The notes under the pieces were generated by a model that made no database searches, was not told the DNA's origin, and saw nothing but the letters and a program-made list of their open reading frames with translations. The translations under genes and the position numbers were made by a program. A DNA stretch of 64,000 nt. Origin: Neisseriaceae bacterium CLB008 (GTDB lineage: Bacteria; Pseudomonadota; Gammaproteobacteria; Burkholderiales; Neisseriaceae). Positions 9,290 through 17,805 of the stretch are shown in pieces (the first letter of the stretch is position 1; each line of letters begins with the position of its first letter). Location of the stretch: the NCBI GenBank assembly GCA_041228285.1, contig CP166133.1, positions 2,947,380 through 3,011,379 of the forward strand. Reading direction: 5' to 3'.

Positions 9290-9895
9290 ATGTTAAAAGT
9301 ACACATCGTTGACGACGACCTATCGGTTCGTGAAGCCTGCCATTTTTTATTAGAAAGCCTAGGCTATGAGCCCACTTGCTGGGCCGATGGCCAAAGTTTT
9401 TTAAACGGTGCGCCCTTACACGATCAAGGCGTGGCCATTTTAGACATGCGCATGCCCAATCTGACCGGCAGCCAAGTTCACGAGCAGCTACGCGCGCTCG
9501 ACAGCACCTTAGCGGTGATTATTTTGACCGGCCACGGTGAAGTCACCATGGCCGTGAATGAATTAAAAGCAGGCGCGGTAGACTTTTTACAAAAGCCCGT
9601 GGCCATGGGCCAACTGATGAATGCCATGCAGCACGCAGCGGAACACACCCACAACCGCCACGAAGCGTATCGAATCGGCCAACGCTATGCCTTACTCAGC
9701 CCGAAAGAGCAAGGCGTAGCGCAGCTGGTGGCGGCGGGTAAAACCAACCGCATGATTGCCGATGAGCTGTGCGTGTCGGTGCGCACCGTCGAAGTGCAAC
9801 GCGCCAGCGCCATGGAAAAAATGGGCACCGATACGTTGGCGGCCTTTATTCAAAGCCTGCAAATTTTGGATCAGGAAAAGCCTAACCCAGCCTGA
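9290..9895 (+). CDS. ttrR: Tetrathionate response regulator TtrR
   Basis: 201 residues with a receiver domain (acidic triad DDD at 8-10, phospho-acceptor Asp52 in LDMRMP, conserved Lys in FLQKPV) and a LuxR/FixJ-type helix-turn-helix at the C-terminus (LSPKEQGVAQLV, SVRTVEVQRASAMEKMG). It forms an operon with ttrS and would activate ttrBCA when phosphorylated. It ends about 10 bases before the convergent cupin gene, with no clear terminator between. Confidence 0.93.
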   Translation: MLKVHIVDDDLSVREACHFLLESLGYEPTCWADGQSFLNGAPLHDQGVAILDMRMPNLTGSQVHEQLRALDSTLAVIILTGHGEVTMAVNELKAGAVDFLQKPVAMGQLMNAMQHAAEHTHNRHEAYRIGQRYALLSPKEQGVAQLVAAGKTNRMIADELCVSVRTVEVQRASAMEKMGTDTLAAFIQSLQILDQEKPNPA

Positions 9896-9905
9896 TTCAG
9901 CCCTC

Positions 9906-10217
9906 TTAAATACTGCCCTCTTTTTCCACCACCAACACATGCGCCGCCCCTTGTGGATGCGCCACATGTTCACAGCCGACGGCGGCATAAAATACGTCGC
10001 CGGCCACCATGTGGGCGATGCGTACCTCCCCCGCCTCACGGTAATGCATGTCGACTGCGCCTTGCAGTACGGCAAACACTTCTTGACCATCGTTTTGGTG
10101 CCACACATAGGGCTGATCGGTCCAGTGTAGGCGTACGGTGACGCCGTCCATGGTCGCAATCGGCAAAGCCGCCCAGGCCCGATCGGGCAAAAATTCAGCG
10201 GTTTTAATATGGCTCAT
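9906..10217 (-). CDS. Small cupin-domain protein
   Basis: 103 residues forming a single beta-barrel cupin: HWTDQPYVWHQNDGQEVFAVLQG looks like cupin motif 1 and AGDVFYAAVGCEHVAHP like motif 2, with the metal-binding histidines partly kept (H and E in motif 1, H in motif 2). Function unknown; such stand-alone cupins often accompany small-molecule transporters. Its start overlaps the stop of the upstream MFS gene as ATGA (10214-10217), so the two are co-translated. Confidence 0.8.
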   Translation of the reverse strand: MSHIKTAEFLPDRAWAALPIATMDGVTVRLHWTDQPYVWHQNDGQEVFAVLQGAVDMHYREAGEVRIAHMVAGDVFYAAVGCEHVAHPQGAAHVLVVEKEGSI

Positions 10218-11359
10218 GCTCGCTCCTTAACGTTTTTAATCGGCAGCAATACCAATGCCCCTGCCCACAGCAAGCCCAGTAAGGCCACTATCAATGCCGG
10301 CGTAAGACTGCCCGTCAGTGCGCTCGATGCCGCCGACAGCATCGGCCCCACCAGCTGGCCTACGGCATAGGCCGTGGTTAGTAGCCCGGCCAAGTAGCGG
10401 CCATGGTCAGGCGCTAATTCACGCCCATACTGCAAGGCCAATTGCACAATGCTCAAGAACCCGCCACCCACCAGCACCGCAGCCCAAATCAGGCCCCAAA
10501 TGCTAGGCATCAGTAGCACCGCTAAAATACCCAGAGCCTGTAGCCACAGCACCAAGGTCAAACGTTTGGCCGTGGTCATCCAGCGCCGCGTGAGAATGCC
10601 CATCAGCACGCCGCCCACCGACATGGCGCCAAAAATAGGCCATACAAACTGAGTGAACAGACTGTCAGGAAACCGCTGTACCGCCATTTGTGACAAAAAA
10701 GTGGCCGGTAAAATATAGCCAAAACCCGCTAATCCATACGCCCACACTAGGCGCTTCAGCGGCACCGTCAATTGCAGCGGCGCCGCCAGCGTATTCGGTC
10801 GTTGAAACGCGCCGCGCCGCGGCAGCTGCGACACCACCAATAAGGCCAAAAAAACGGCCGCAAGGCCATACACCCACCAGCCTTGGCTGGCGCTCAAGCC
10901 CCAGTGATGAATGCCGATGGCCAATAGCCCACTCAAGGCGATGCCCGTACCCGGCCCGGCAAAGACCGCCGCACTCAAGGCCGGCCTGTGCAGCTGGGCC
11001 AGCTGATCGTTACACCAGGCCGACAGCAGCACCATGGCCCAGCCGCTGGCGCAGCCAATGAGAAAGCGCAATAGACTATGCCCCCACGGGCCTGAGGCAA
11101 ACGCCGACAGCAGCGTCAGCAACACCGCCCCCCATAGGCCCAACCACAGCCGCCACTCCAAACGCCGCTGTGCCCGCATGGCATCAAATGCGCCGACCAA
11201 ATAGCCTAAATAATTGAACGCGGCCACCACGCCGGCGCTGGTTAAGGTGAGCTGTCCTTCTAACATCATCAAAGGCACCTGTGGCGTGTAGGCAAAGCGG
11301 CCAATGCCCATGGCCACCATCAGCGCCACAAAGCCACTGAAGGCTATTTTGATTGGCAT
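10214..11359 (-). CDS. YbfB/YjiJ-family MFS transporter
   Basis: 381 residues with about twelve membrane segments. The N-terminus MGIGRFAYTPQVPLM is the hallmark of the YbfB/YjiJ family of MFS permeases. Substrate unknown. GAGGAG lies 5-10 bases before the ATG at 11359. The upstream leader carries a threefold 16-base repeat (11376-11423) between the likely promoter and the ribosome site. Followed by, and overlapping with, the cupin gene. Confidence 0.85.
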   Translation of the reverse strand: MPIKIAFSGFVALMVAMGIGRFAYTPQVPLMMLEGQLTLTSAGVVAAFNYLGYLVGAFDAMRAQRRLEWRLWLGLWGAVLLTLLSAFASGPWGHSLLRFLIGCASGWAMVLLSAWCNDQLAQLHRPALSAAVFAGPGTGIALSGLLAIGIHHWGLSASQGWWVYGLAAVFLALLVVSQLPRRGAFQRPNTLAAPLQLTVPLKRLVWAYGLAGFGYILPATFLSQMAVQRFPDSLFTQFVWPIFGAMSVGGVLMGILTRRWMTTAKRLTLVLWLQALGILAVLLMPSIWGLIWAAVLVGGGFLSIVQLALQYGRELAPDHGRYLAGLLTTAYAVGQLVGPMLSAASSALTGSLTPALIVALLGLLWAGALVLLPIKNVKERA

Positions 11360-11375
11360 GGTTTCTCCTCTATGA

Positions 11376-11423
11376 TTTCTTTTTTATGGTGTTTCTTTTT
11401 TATGGTGTTTCTTTTTTATACTG
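11376..11423 (-). repeat. Three tandem 16-bp units in the leader of the MFS gene
   Basis: Unit tttcttttttatggtg occurs perfectly at 11376-11391 and 11392-11407, and a third, slightly diverged copy at 11408-11423 ends in atactg. On the minus strand these are purine-rich units directly before the ribosome-binding site of the MFS gene. Copy number change would shift promoter-to-start spacing. Confidence 0.85.
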
Positions 11424-11452
11424 TTGCTTGATGCTTAAAACCACAAAAACCA

Positions 11453-11488
11453 CCCCTGAGCCACAGCGTTCGAGCGGCTCAGGGGTTT
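11453..11488 (-). terminator. Terminator of the GST gene
   Basis: Ten-base perfect stem cccctgagcc / ggctcagggg, with T-rich sequence following on the minus strand (ggtttttgtgg). It lies just after the GST stop and could also act on the plus strand. Confidence 0.75.
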
Positions 11489-11505
11489 TGACGCCTTGAT
11501 TCTCA

Positions 11506-12129
11506 TTAACCGAGCAATCCCTCAGCTTTTAGCGCAGCCTGCACGCCCTCATCTTGCGCCCATAAGTCATAATAAGCCTGGACATTGGGATACTGCGGTA
11601 AAAGGCCTTCAATAGCGTGAGCTACCCAGCCCAACATCACCAATAAGTATGCGTCGCACACGGTACGGCGACCGCCAAAGAAATAGCGCTGGCCAGCCAG
11701 CTGCGCATCTAGCTTGGCTAAATGAGCCGCCACTTTTTGGCCGCCCTGAGCGCGAATTTTGTCGGTTTGGTCGGCATCGGCACCGGTTCGTTCTGCGCCA
11801 AAAACGGTACTGAAGCTGCCGTGAAAGTCGCTGTTCAAATAACCCAGCGCACGATAGAACTCAGCTTGTGAGCGGGCGTCGCCTTCGGCGCCTAAGCGCG
11901 CCGCGGGAGCCAAAGCTGCGATGTAGGTCAGAATCGCGAGGTTTTGGGTCAACACCCAATCGCCTTCCTCTAAGAGCGGCACGGCCCCACTGCTGTTTTT
12001 AGCCAAATAAGCAGGGCTTTTAATGTCTTCGCGGCTGACGATTTTGATTTGATGAGGGACATTGGCCCAAATTAAGGCAATGTGATCGGCGGTAGAACAG
12101 GCGCCGGGCATGGTGTACAAAGTCAACAT
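11506..12129 (-). CDS. Glutathione S-transferase family protein
   Basis: 207 residues. N-terminal thioredoxin-like domain with LYTMPGACS, Cys11 corresponding to the Cys10 of beta-class bacterial GSTs, and GAVPLLEEGDWVLTQNLAILTYIA, the usual cis-Pro and Gln/Asn glutathione contacts. An all-helical C-terminal domain follows (CDAYLLVMLGW). Start chosen at ATG 12129, with AAAGGA eight bases upstream; the frame opens further to 12162 but that extension lacks the GST fold start. Substrate unknown. Confidence 0.88.
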   Translation of the reverse strand: MLTLYTMPGACSTADHIALIWANVPHQIKIVSREDIKSPAYLAKNSSGAVPLLEEGDWVLTQNLAILTYIAALAPAARLGAEGDARSQAEFYRALGYLNSDFHGSFSTVFGAERTGADADQTDKIRAQGGQKVAAHLAKLDAQLAGQRYFFGGRRTVCDAYLLVMLGWVAHAIEGLLPQYPNVQAYYDLWAQDEGVQAALKAEGLLG

Positions 12130-12304
12130 AGAACGTCCTTTCAGTAAGAGATCATGACGCAATTAAGGCACAATACCGCCACAAGCCTCCTGACGGCAGC
12201 CCAAGACACACAGGCCCTGATCAAAACCGCGCCAATTTAGGCGCACAAGCAGGCACGAGTGTGTCACAATATTCTCATACTACTCGGATTTAAGGATGGA
12301 TGGC

Positions 12305-12925
12305 ATGTCTTTTCACACAATTTTGACGCCCTTGGCTGTCGCCACACTGGTCTTACTCAGCGCCTGTTCTGGCTCTGAGCCAACCCCAACAACGAACGCC
12401 CCAAACGTGGTTAAAACCATAGGCAGCGACATTCGGGCGGAAAACATTGGCGGCCCCTTTACCTTAACCGGCCAAAACGGCCAAGACGTATCGCTCAGCG
12501 ACTTCGCCGGCAAGGTGGTGTTACTGTCCTTCGGCTACAGCCACTGCCCCGATATTTGCCCCACTAACCTCTTAACCTACGCCCAAAGCCTCAGCGCCTT
12601 AACGCCGGAAGAGCAGGCCAAGGTTGCGGTGGTGATGGTCAGCGTTGATCCAGAGCGCGACACGCCAGCGGTATTGGGCGAATACGTCACCTTATTTAAC
12701 CCCCAATTTATCGGTCTGAGCAGCGCCCACCCCGAAGCACTGGCTCAGGTCATGCGCGCCTATAAAATCACCGCCACCAAGGTCGAGCGCGACGACGGCG
12801 ACTACGTCATGGACCACAGCACCGGCAGCTACCTGATTGACACCAAAGGCCAAGCGCGGCTGTATGAACCACACGGCATTAGCGCAGAAGACTTGACCCA
12901 TGACCTCAAAACCTTGCTAGAATGA
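12305..12925 (+). CDS. Sco1/SenC/PrrC-family copper lipoprotein
   Basis: 206 residues. The signal peptide ends in lipobox LLSAC with Cys21. A thioredoxin fold follows with the copper-binding CPDIC (Cys81 and Cys85) and the distal His171 in VMDHS. Family knowledge: Sco proteins deliver or reduce copper for the CuA site of cytochrome oxidase, or protect against oxidative stress. All three copper ligands are present, so copper binding is likely. AAGGA eight bases before ATG 12305 favours that start over the ATG at 12296. Not linked to oxidase genes here. Confidence 0.92.
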   Translation: MSFHTILTPLAVATLVLLSACSGSEPTPTTNAPNVVKTIGSDIRAENIGGPFTLTGQNGQDVSLSDFAGKVVLLSFGYSHCPDICPTNLLTYAQSLSALTPEEQAKVAVVMVSVDPERDTPAVLGEYVTLFNPQFIGLSSAHPEALAQVMRAYKITATKVERDDGDYVMDHSTGSYLIDTKGQARLYEPHGISAEDLTHDLKTLLE

Positions 12926-12997
12926 CCGCTTAACTTTACTCTTTATCTAGAAGCCCTCCTCACACGGACGGGCTCAATCCACTAAAAGAATCAGGAC

Positions 12998-13666
12998 ATG
13001 ACACCGCTAACCATTGCGCTCTCCAAAGGGCGAATTTTTGAAGAAACCTTACCGCTTTTGGCCGCTGCGGGCATTGAGCCCCTAGAAAACCCTGAAGCCT
13101 CACGTAAATTAATCATCAACACCAACCACGACAATATTCGCTTGGTGATTGTGCGCGCCTCCGACGTGCCGACCTATGTTCAATACGGCGCCGCCGATTT
13201 AGGCATTGCCGGTAAAGACGTATTGATCGAACACGGTGGTGCAGGCCTGTACCAGCCCCTTGATCTGAACATTGCCAAATGCCGCATGATGGTGGCGGTG
13301 CGCAACGGCTTTGATTACGAAGCCGCTTCTCAGCCCGGCTCTCGCCTGAGCGTGGCCACCAAATACCCCAATATTGCCCGCGATCACTTTGACGCCAAAG
13401 GCGTCCACGTCGACATCATTAAGCTATACGGCTCAATGGAATTAGGCCCACTGGTGGGTCTGTCCGACGCCATTGTCGACTTGGTGTCCACCGGCGGCAC
13501 CCTCAAAGCCAATGACTTGGCCGCCGTTGAGCCCATCATCGATATTTCTAGTCGTTTGGTGGTGAATAAAGCTGCGCTGAAGCTGAAACACCATGCCATC
13601 CAGCCAATTATTGACGCTTTTGCCAGCGTAGTGAACGCTACCGCAGCAGCGGAGGGCGCGGCATGA
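12998..13666 (+). CDS. hisG: ATP phosphoribosyltransferase, short form HisG
   Basis: 222 residues. First step of histidine synthesis: PRPP plus ATP to phosphoribosyl-ATP. [15 protein letters not shown] at the N-terminus and the phosphate-binding [13 protein letters not shown] are seen. The length matches the short form that lacks the C-terminal ACT-like regulatory domain and needs the HisZ subunit; no hisZ lies in this window. AGGA precedes the ATG by four bases. The stop overlaps the hisD start (ATGA, 13663-13666). Confidence 0.95.
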   Translation: MTPLTIALSKGRIFEETLPLLAAAGIEPLENPEASRKLIINTNHDNIRLVIVRASDVPTYVQYGAADLGIAGKDVLIEHGGAGLYQPLDLNIAKCRMMVAVRNGFDYEAASQPGSRLSVATKYPNIARDHFDAKGVHVDIIKLYGSMELGPLVGLSDAIVDLVSTGGTLKANDLAAVEPIIDISSRLVVNKAALKLKHHAIQPIIDAFASVVNATAAAEGAA

Positions 13667-14955
13667 AACAGCTGAACACCACTGCCGCCAACTTCGACGC
13701 CGAATTGAAAGCGCTGTTGGCGTTTGAAACCGCACAAGACCCAAAAATCGACCAAATCGTGGCCGACATTTGCGCCGATGTACAAAGCCGTGGCGATGCC
13801 GCCTTGGTCGACTACACCAACCGCTTCGACCACATGAACGCCACCAGCATGGCCGACCTCACCCTGTCGCAAGACCAGCTGGCAGCGGCGTTTCAGCGCC
13901 TCAGCCCTGAGGTACAACACGCCTTAGAAACCGCCGCCAAGCGCGTGCGTGACTACCACGAGCACCAAAAGCAAAGCACGTGGACCTACACCGATGAAGA
14001 CGGCACCCTATTGGGCCAAAAAGTCACGCCGCTAGACCGCGTGGGCATTTACGTGCCTGGCGGTAAAGCCGCCTACCCAAGCTCGGTATTGATGAATGCG
14101 ATGCCTGCCCACGTAGCGGGCGTCGAAGAAATCATCATGGTGGTGCCCACGCCTAAAGGCGAGCGCAACGACATCGTCCTCGGCGCGGCATATATTGCCG
14201 GCGTCACCAAAATCTTTACCCTAGGCGGTGCTCAAGCCGTGGCCGCTCTAGCCTATGGCACCGAAACCGTGCCTCAAGTCGACAAGATTACCGGCCCAGG
14301 CAACGCCTTCGTGGCCGCGGCCAAACGCCGCGTCTTTGGCGTGGTCGGCATCGACATGGTGGCCGGCCCCAGCGAAATTCTGGTGATCGCCGACGGCAGT
14401 ACGCCGGCCGACTGGGTGGCTATGGACCTCTTTAGCCAAGCCGAACACGATGAAATTGCGCAAGCCATTTTGATCAGCCCCGACGCAGATTATTTAGCCG
14501 AAGTCGCGGCCAGCATGGATCGCCTCATGGCCGAAATGCCACGCCAAGACATCATCCAAGCGTCTTTGGCCAACCGCGGCGCCATGATTTTGGCCACAGA
14601 CTTGGCCGAAGCCTGCACCATAGCCAACTACATTGCGCCCGAGCACTTAGAGCTGTCGGTAGCCCATCCTGAAGCCTTGGTCGACCAGATCAAACACGCA
14701 GGGGCCATCTTCATGGGCCCTTACACCAGCGAAAGCCTCGGCGACTACTGCGCTGGTCCCAACCACGTGTTGCCCACCAGCCGTACCGCACGCTTTGCCT
14801 CGCCTTTAGGGGTATACGACTTTCAAAAGCGCTCTAGTCTGATTCAGGTGTCTCAGGCCGGCGCTCAAAAACTGGGCAAAATCGCCAGCGTTTTGGCCCG
14901 CGGTGAAAGCCTTGTGGCCCACGCCCGCGCCGCCGAGCTGCGTTTAGAAGACTAA
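13663..14955 (+). CDS. hisD: Histidinol dehydrogenase
   Basis: 430 residues, family-typical length. Catalyses the last two oxidations, histidinol to histidine, with NAD and zinc. Motifs seen: [47 protein letters not shown], the catalytic/zinc segment AEHDE, and the C-terminal [15 protein letters not shown] signature. Translationally coupled to hisG and followed at once by a terminator, so this hisGD pair is a separate unit; the remaining his genes must lie elsewhere. Confidence 0.97.
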   Translation: MKQLNTTAANFDAELKALLAFETAQDPKIDQIVADICADVQSRGDAALVDYTNRFDHMNATSMADLTLSQDQLAAAFQRLSPEVQHALETAAKRVRDYHEHQKQSTWTYTDEDGTLLGQKVTPLDRVGIYVPGGKAAYPSSVLMNAMPAHVAGVEEIIMVVPTPKGERNDIVLGAAYIAGVTKIFTLGGAQAVAALAYGTETVPQVDKITGPGNAFVAAAKRRVFGVVGIDMVAGPSEILVIADGSTPADWVAMDLFSQAEHDEIAQAILISPDADYLAEVAASMDRLMAEMPRQDIIQASLANRGAMILATDLAEACTIANYIAPEHLELSVAHPEALVDQIKHAGAIFMGPYTSESLGDYCAGPNHVLPTSRTARFASPLGVYDFQKRSSLIQVSQAGAQKLGKIASVLARGESLVAHARAAELRLED

Positions 14956-14970
14956 ACCCTCGCCATTATA

Positions 14971-15003
14971 AAAACCCCTCGCGCCTAAGCCCGAGGGGTT
15001 TTA
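14971..15003. terminator. Bidirectional terminator between hisD and the convergent unknown gene
   Basis: Stem aacccctcg / cgaggggtt with a ten-base loop, A run on the left and T run on the right. Serves hisD on the plus strand and the 15018-15647 gene on the minus strand. Confidence 0.85.
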
Positions 15004-15017
15004 TGTTTTAGAACCGC

Positions 15018-15647
15018 TTAATCAAACCAATGCCACAGCCACACAAACAGCCAATGGCCTAAATGATAAACGCCCCACAGCACCAGCAACACATACATCA
15101 CCCAAAACAGAATTTGCTTGATGCCATAGCCGCCCTCATGGTCGGCATGAATGGGCACCCCTGCATCAAAACGACCATGGCTTAAGCCTAAGCGCTGCGC
15201 CAACGCCGTAAAGTCAGCGTCATCCACGACTAAAATAGACACCAGCATGCCATTGGCCAAAGGACATTGATAAAACTGCTGGCCGCTTGAGCGCAGCTGT
15301 CGGTTGGCCTCAATAAACAGGGTCTCAACGTCTAACACTTCTTCTGGCCTGGCCACCGACCACCGCATCCCGCCAGGCAATAGGCGCCGTGTACTGACTT
15401 CAATGAAGGTCAGCGCCGCCTGCCCATCACTGCGATCCATGACGCGCCATAGACTGTCTGCATTCGCCAACGCTCTGGTTTCCCACAACAGCTGTTGCAC
15501 GTCTGGAGCCAGCATCTGTGGCCATAGCCGCTGACAGGTTTCATGCCATGATTGCTGCGCCTCGACAGAGGCAAATAAATGCTTGCTGAAGCATTTTAAT
15601 AAAGGCGCAAAATGAGGCTCACATACGGACAGCGGTAAATTATTCAT
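15018..15647 (-). CDS. Unknown protein with C-terminal membrane anchor, paralogue of 17806-18480
   Basis: 209 residues from ATG 15647 (GTG at 15650 is possible; AAAGG lies upstream; an opening to 15698 has no ribosome site). I do not recognise a named family with certainty; it may be DUF6630-like. The body is soluble with many Trp and Leu; the last about 45 residues form one or two membrane segments (LFWVMYVLLVLWGVYHLGHW). It shares LLPGGMRWSVARP, EANRQLRSSGQQFY and FTALAQRLGL with matching blocks in the gene at 17806-18480. The two flank an MFS/TetR pair. Confidence 0.7.
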   Translation of the reverse strand: MNNLPLSVCEPHFAPLLKCFSKHLFASVEAQQSWHETCQRLWPQMLAPDVQQLLWETRALANADSLWRVMDRSDGQAALTFIEVSTRRLLPGGMRWSVARPEEVLDVETLFIEANRQLRSSGQQFYQCPLANGMLVSILVVDDADFTALAQRLGLSHGRFDAGVPIHADHEGGYGIKQILFWVMYVLLVLWGVYHLGHWLFVWLWHWFD

Positions 15648-15807
15648 CACATAGCCAAGCCTTTCCCCAAAGAACGTACGTTTGCTGCTGCCGACCATTC
15701 AATAGCAAGCAATTGATGCATCAAGGTTATCCTACCACTGACAGCCCTTTTTGCGTAGCCTAAATCAGCACCGAGCCGCCCCATCAGCGCTGAGCTGATG
15801 GATCAGA

Positions 15808-16959
15808 TTAAGCCCAGCCTTGGCTACGTCGACGCGCATACGGCAAGATAGAACATAGGCCTAAAGCCGCCAGCACCATGCCCACCCACAGCGGTGAACG
15901 CAAACCGTAGCCCGACGTAATGGCCAAGCCACCTAAGTAAGACCCACCGCCCAGGCCAATATTAATCACCGAGGTATGAACGGCATTCACCAACGGCCCA
16001 GGATGCGCCACGCTCACCACTCTGGCCATCATGGCAGGATTCATCGGCACCCCAGATAGGCCAATCAGCACCACAAACAAAAGGGTCAACCACTGCGATT
16101 CAGCAAACAGCGCCATGCCCAATAATGAGACGCTCAACGTACTCAAGCCCACCAGCATGATCGCCAAACTGTGGCGGTGGGCCAAGCGGCCCGTCACCAT
16201 ATTACCCACTAGATTAGCCAAGCCATACAGACCTAACACAAAGGGAATCGCCGTCATGCTGAAACCAGAAATGGCTTGAAAAACGGGCACAAAATAGCTG
16301 AAGGCGGCAAAGCTGGCACCCAAAATCAAACAGCTGGTCGCACAAGCCTTCCAATAGGCTTTTTGCTTAAATGCTTTGAGCTCAACCGCCATGCTGACGC
16401 TGCCGCTGCCCAGCGCGGGCAATAGCCGGATCAAGCTTAGGGCACACAGCAAAACCAGCAGAGCCACTAAGAAAAAACTGATGCGCCAGCCCCAATGCTG
16501 ATTGATCACCGTGGCCAGCGGCACACCAAAAACGTTGGCCACCATAAACCCTCCCAGCACGATCGATGCGGCGCGTGCCCGATCGGTCAACGCCACGAGG
16601 CTCATGCTGGTGGCCAAAGACAGGCTCAAACAGCCCGATCCAATGATGCCGGTCAACACGCGCACCATCACCAATGTTTGGTAGTCTGACACCAGCGCGC
16701 CCAAGGCCTGCACCACAATATATAGGCCCAGTAACCACAGCAAAGCTGGCTTATAAGGGATGCTCAATCGCAGTAGAATGAAGGTCAAGATCGGCCCACC
16801 CAGCATCATACCAAAAGCATAATAAGAAATCAGATGACCTACCTCGCCCACCGACACCCCAAATGCAGCAGACAGTGTGGACATCATGCCCGCCACCATC
16901 AGCTCTGCTGTACCGACTGAAAAAATGGTTAATCCTAAAATATACACAACCAATGGCAT
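15808..16959 (-). CDS. DHA1-type MFS transporter (AraJ/YdhP-like)
   Basis: 383 residues with about twelve membrane segments. N-terminus IFSVGTAELMVAGMM and VGEVGHLISYYAFGMMLGGPI are typical of the AraJ/YdhP/chloramphenicol-exporter branch of drug:H+ antiporters. Probably a small-molecule exporter; substrate unknown. A TetR gene lies just upstream in the same direction and an operator-like palindrome sits 26-41 bases before the start, so local TetR repression is likely. Confidence 0.85.
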   Translation of the reverse strand: MPLVVYILGLTIFSVGTAELMVAGMMSTLSAAFGVSVGEVGHLISYYAFGMMLGGPILTFILLRLSIPYKPALLWLLGLYIVVQALGALVSDYQTLVMVRVLTGIIGSGCLSLSLATSMSLVALTDRARAASIVLGGFMVANVFGVPLATVINQHWGWRISFFLVALLVLLCALSLIRLLPALGSGSVSMAVELKAFKQKAYWKACATSCLILGASFAAFSYFVPVFQAISGFSMTAIPFVLGLYGLANLVGNMVTGRLAHRHSLAIMLVGLSTLSVSLLGMALFAESQWLTLLFVVLIGLSGVPMNPAMMARVVSVAHPGPLVNAVHTSVINIGLGGGSYLGGLAITSGYGLRSPLWVGMVLAALGLCSILPYARRRSQGWA

Positions 16960-16984
16960 TAATCCGCCTACTTCCTTTCCATAT

Positions 16985-17000
16985 TGGAACGAACGTTACA
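16985..17000. promoter_or_regulatory. Candidate TetR operator before the MFS gene
   Basis: Imperfect 16-bp palindrome TGgAACGaaCGTTaCA; 12 of 16 positions are symmetric. It lies between the TetR stop and the MFS start. A related half site TGGAACGA recurs at 17705 before the TetR gene. Confidence 0.55.
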
Positions 17001-17050
17001 ATATAAACAACAATGATAAAACCTCGTCTCCTTTGACGGACAATTTCTAC

Positions 17051-17662
17051 TTATTTAATTGATAAAGGCGCCAAAAGGCCCATGACGACATCCGCCAGCA
17101 TAACGGCATCAGTGCTGTTCTTACCCAGCACGCGTAACCCATAATAGCCAGCCAGAAAAGCCCTTGCCATTTGTATGGCAGGCGTATGTTGAGGGAGCTC
17201 GCCACTGCTTTGACCTTCGCTGATGGCGTCAATCAGGGCTTGCTCTAAACGTTGTCGATACTCTTGATTGAGACGGGCCACCGCCTCGTCCTTACTGCCG
17301 CGCTCTAAACCCGCGAACAGCACCATCGCATGATGTTGGTCAGGTTGATGCAGGTCTTCTGCAATGCCCCACTGTAGCAGCGCTTCTAGCCGCGCTTTAA
17401 CCTGGGTCGGTTGATTTAAAATGGCCAACTGTGCCGCCATGGTTTGCTCATGGCTGCGCAGCAGTGCCTGCTCGTACAGCGCTTGCTTGCTGCCAAACGC
17501 ATTATACAAACTGCCCCGGCCTAGGCCCGTGCCTTCGCATAAAGCCTGTGCTGACGTGCCTGCGTAACCATGAGCGCCAAACACGGCCACGGCGGCATCA
17601 ATGATGTCCTCATCGGCAAACTGTCTGGGACGACCTGGCGCGGCTTGTTTATCGGTACTCAT
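17051..17662 (-). CDS. TetR/AcrR-family repressor
   Basis: About 203 residues. N-terminal helix-turn-helix: GRPRQFADEDIIDAAVAVF, then GTSAQALCEGTGLGRGSLYNAFGSK, the usual TetR DNA-binding region at about 12-58. The helical C-terminal half is the ligand domain. ATG 17662 is used; a GTG nine bases earlier is also in frame and neither has a strong ribosome site. The downstream MFS gene and shared TGGAACGA motifs suggest it represses both itself and that exporter. Confidence 0.88.
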   Translation of the reverse strand: MSTDKQAAPGRPRQFADEDIIDAAVAVFGAHGYAGTSAQALCEGTGLGRGSLYNAFGSKQALYEQALLRSHEQTMAAQLAILNQPTQVKARLEALLQWGIAEDLHQPDQHHAMVLFAGLERGSKDEAVARLNQEYRQRLEQALIDAISEGQSSGELPQHTPAIQMARAFLAGYYGLRVLGKNSTDAVMLADVVMGLLAPLSIK

Positions 17663-17704
17663 AAGGGGCACTTAAACTCAATCGGAGCCACATGATATGA
17701 ATTC

Positions 17705-17720
17705 TGGAACGACCAGTCAA
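17705..17720. promoter_or_regulatory. Second candidate TetR half-site upstream of the tetR-like gene
   Basis: TGGAACGAccagtcaa, sharing the first eight bases with the site at 16985-17000. The right half is poorly symmetric. Placed 43 bases before the repressor start, consistent with autoregulation. Confidence 0.35.
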
Positions 17721-17805
17721 ATACTTTTTAAATTTAAAATAATCGCCCCTGCCACAGCGGTTATTGAGGCCTAGCCTGCAGTACGCACAGGCTCTGGCCG
17801 CGCAA

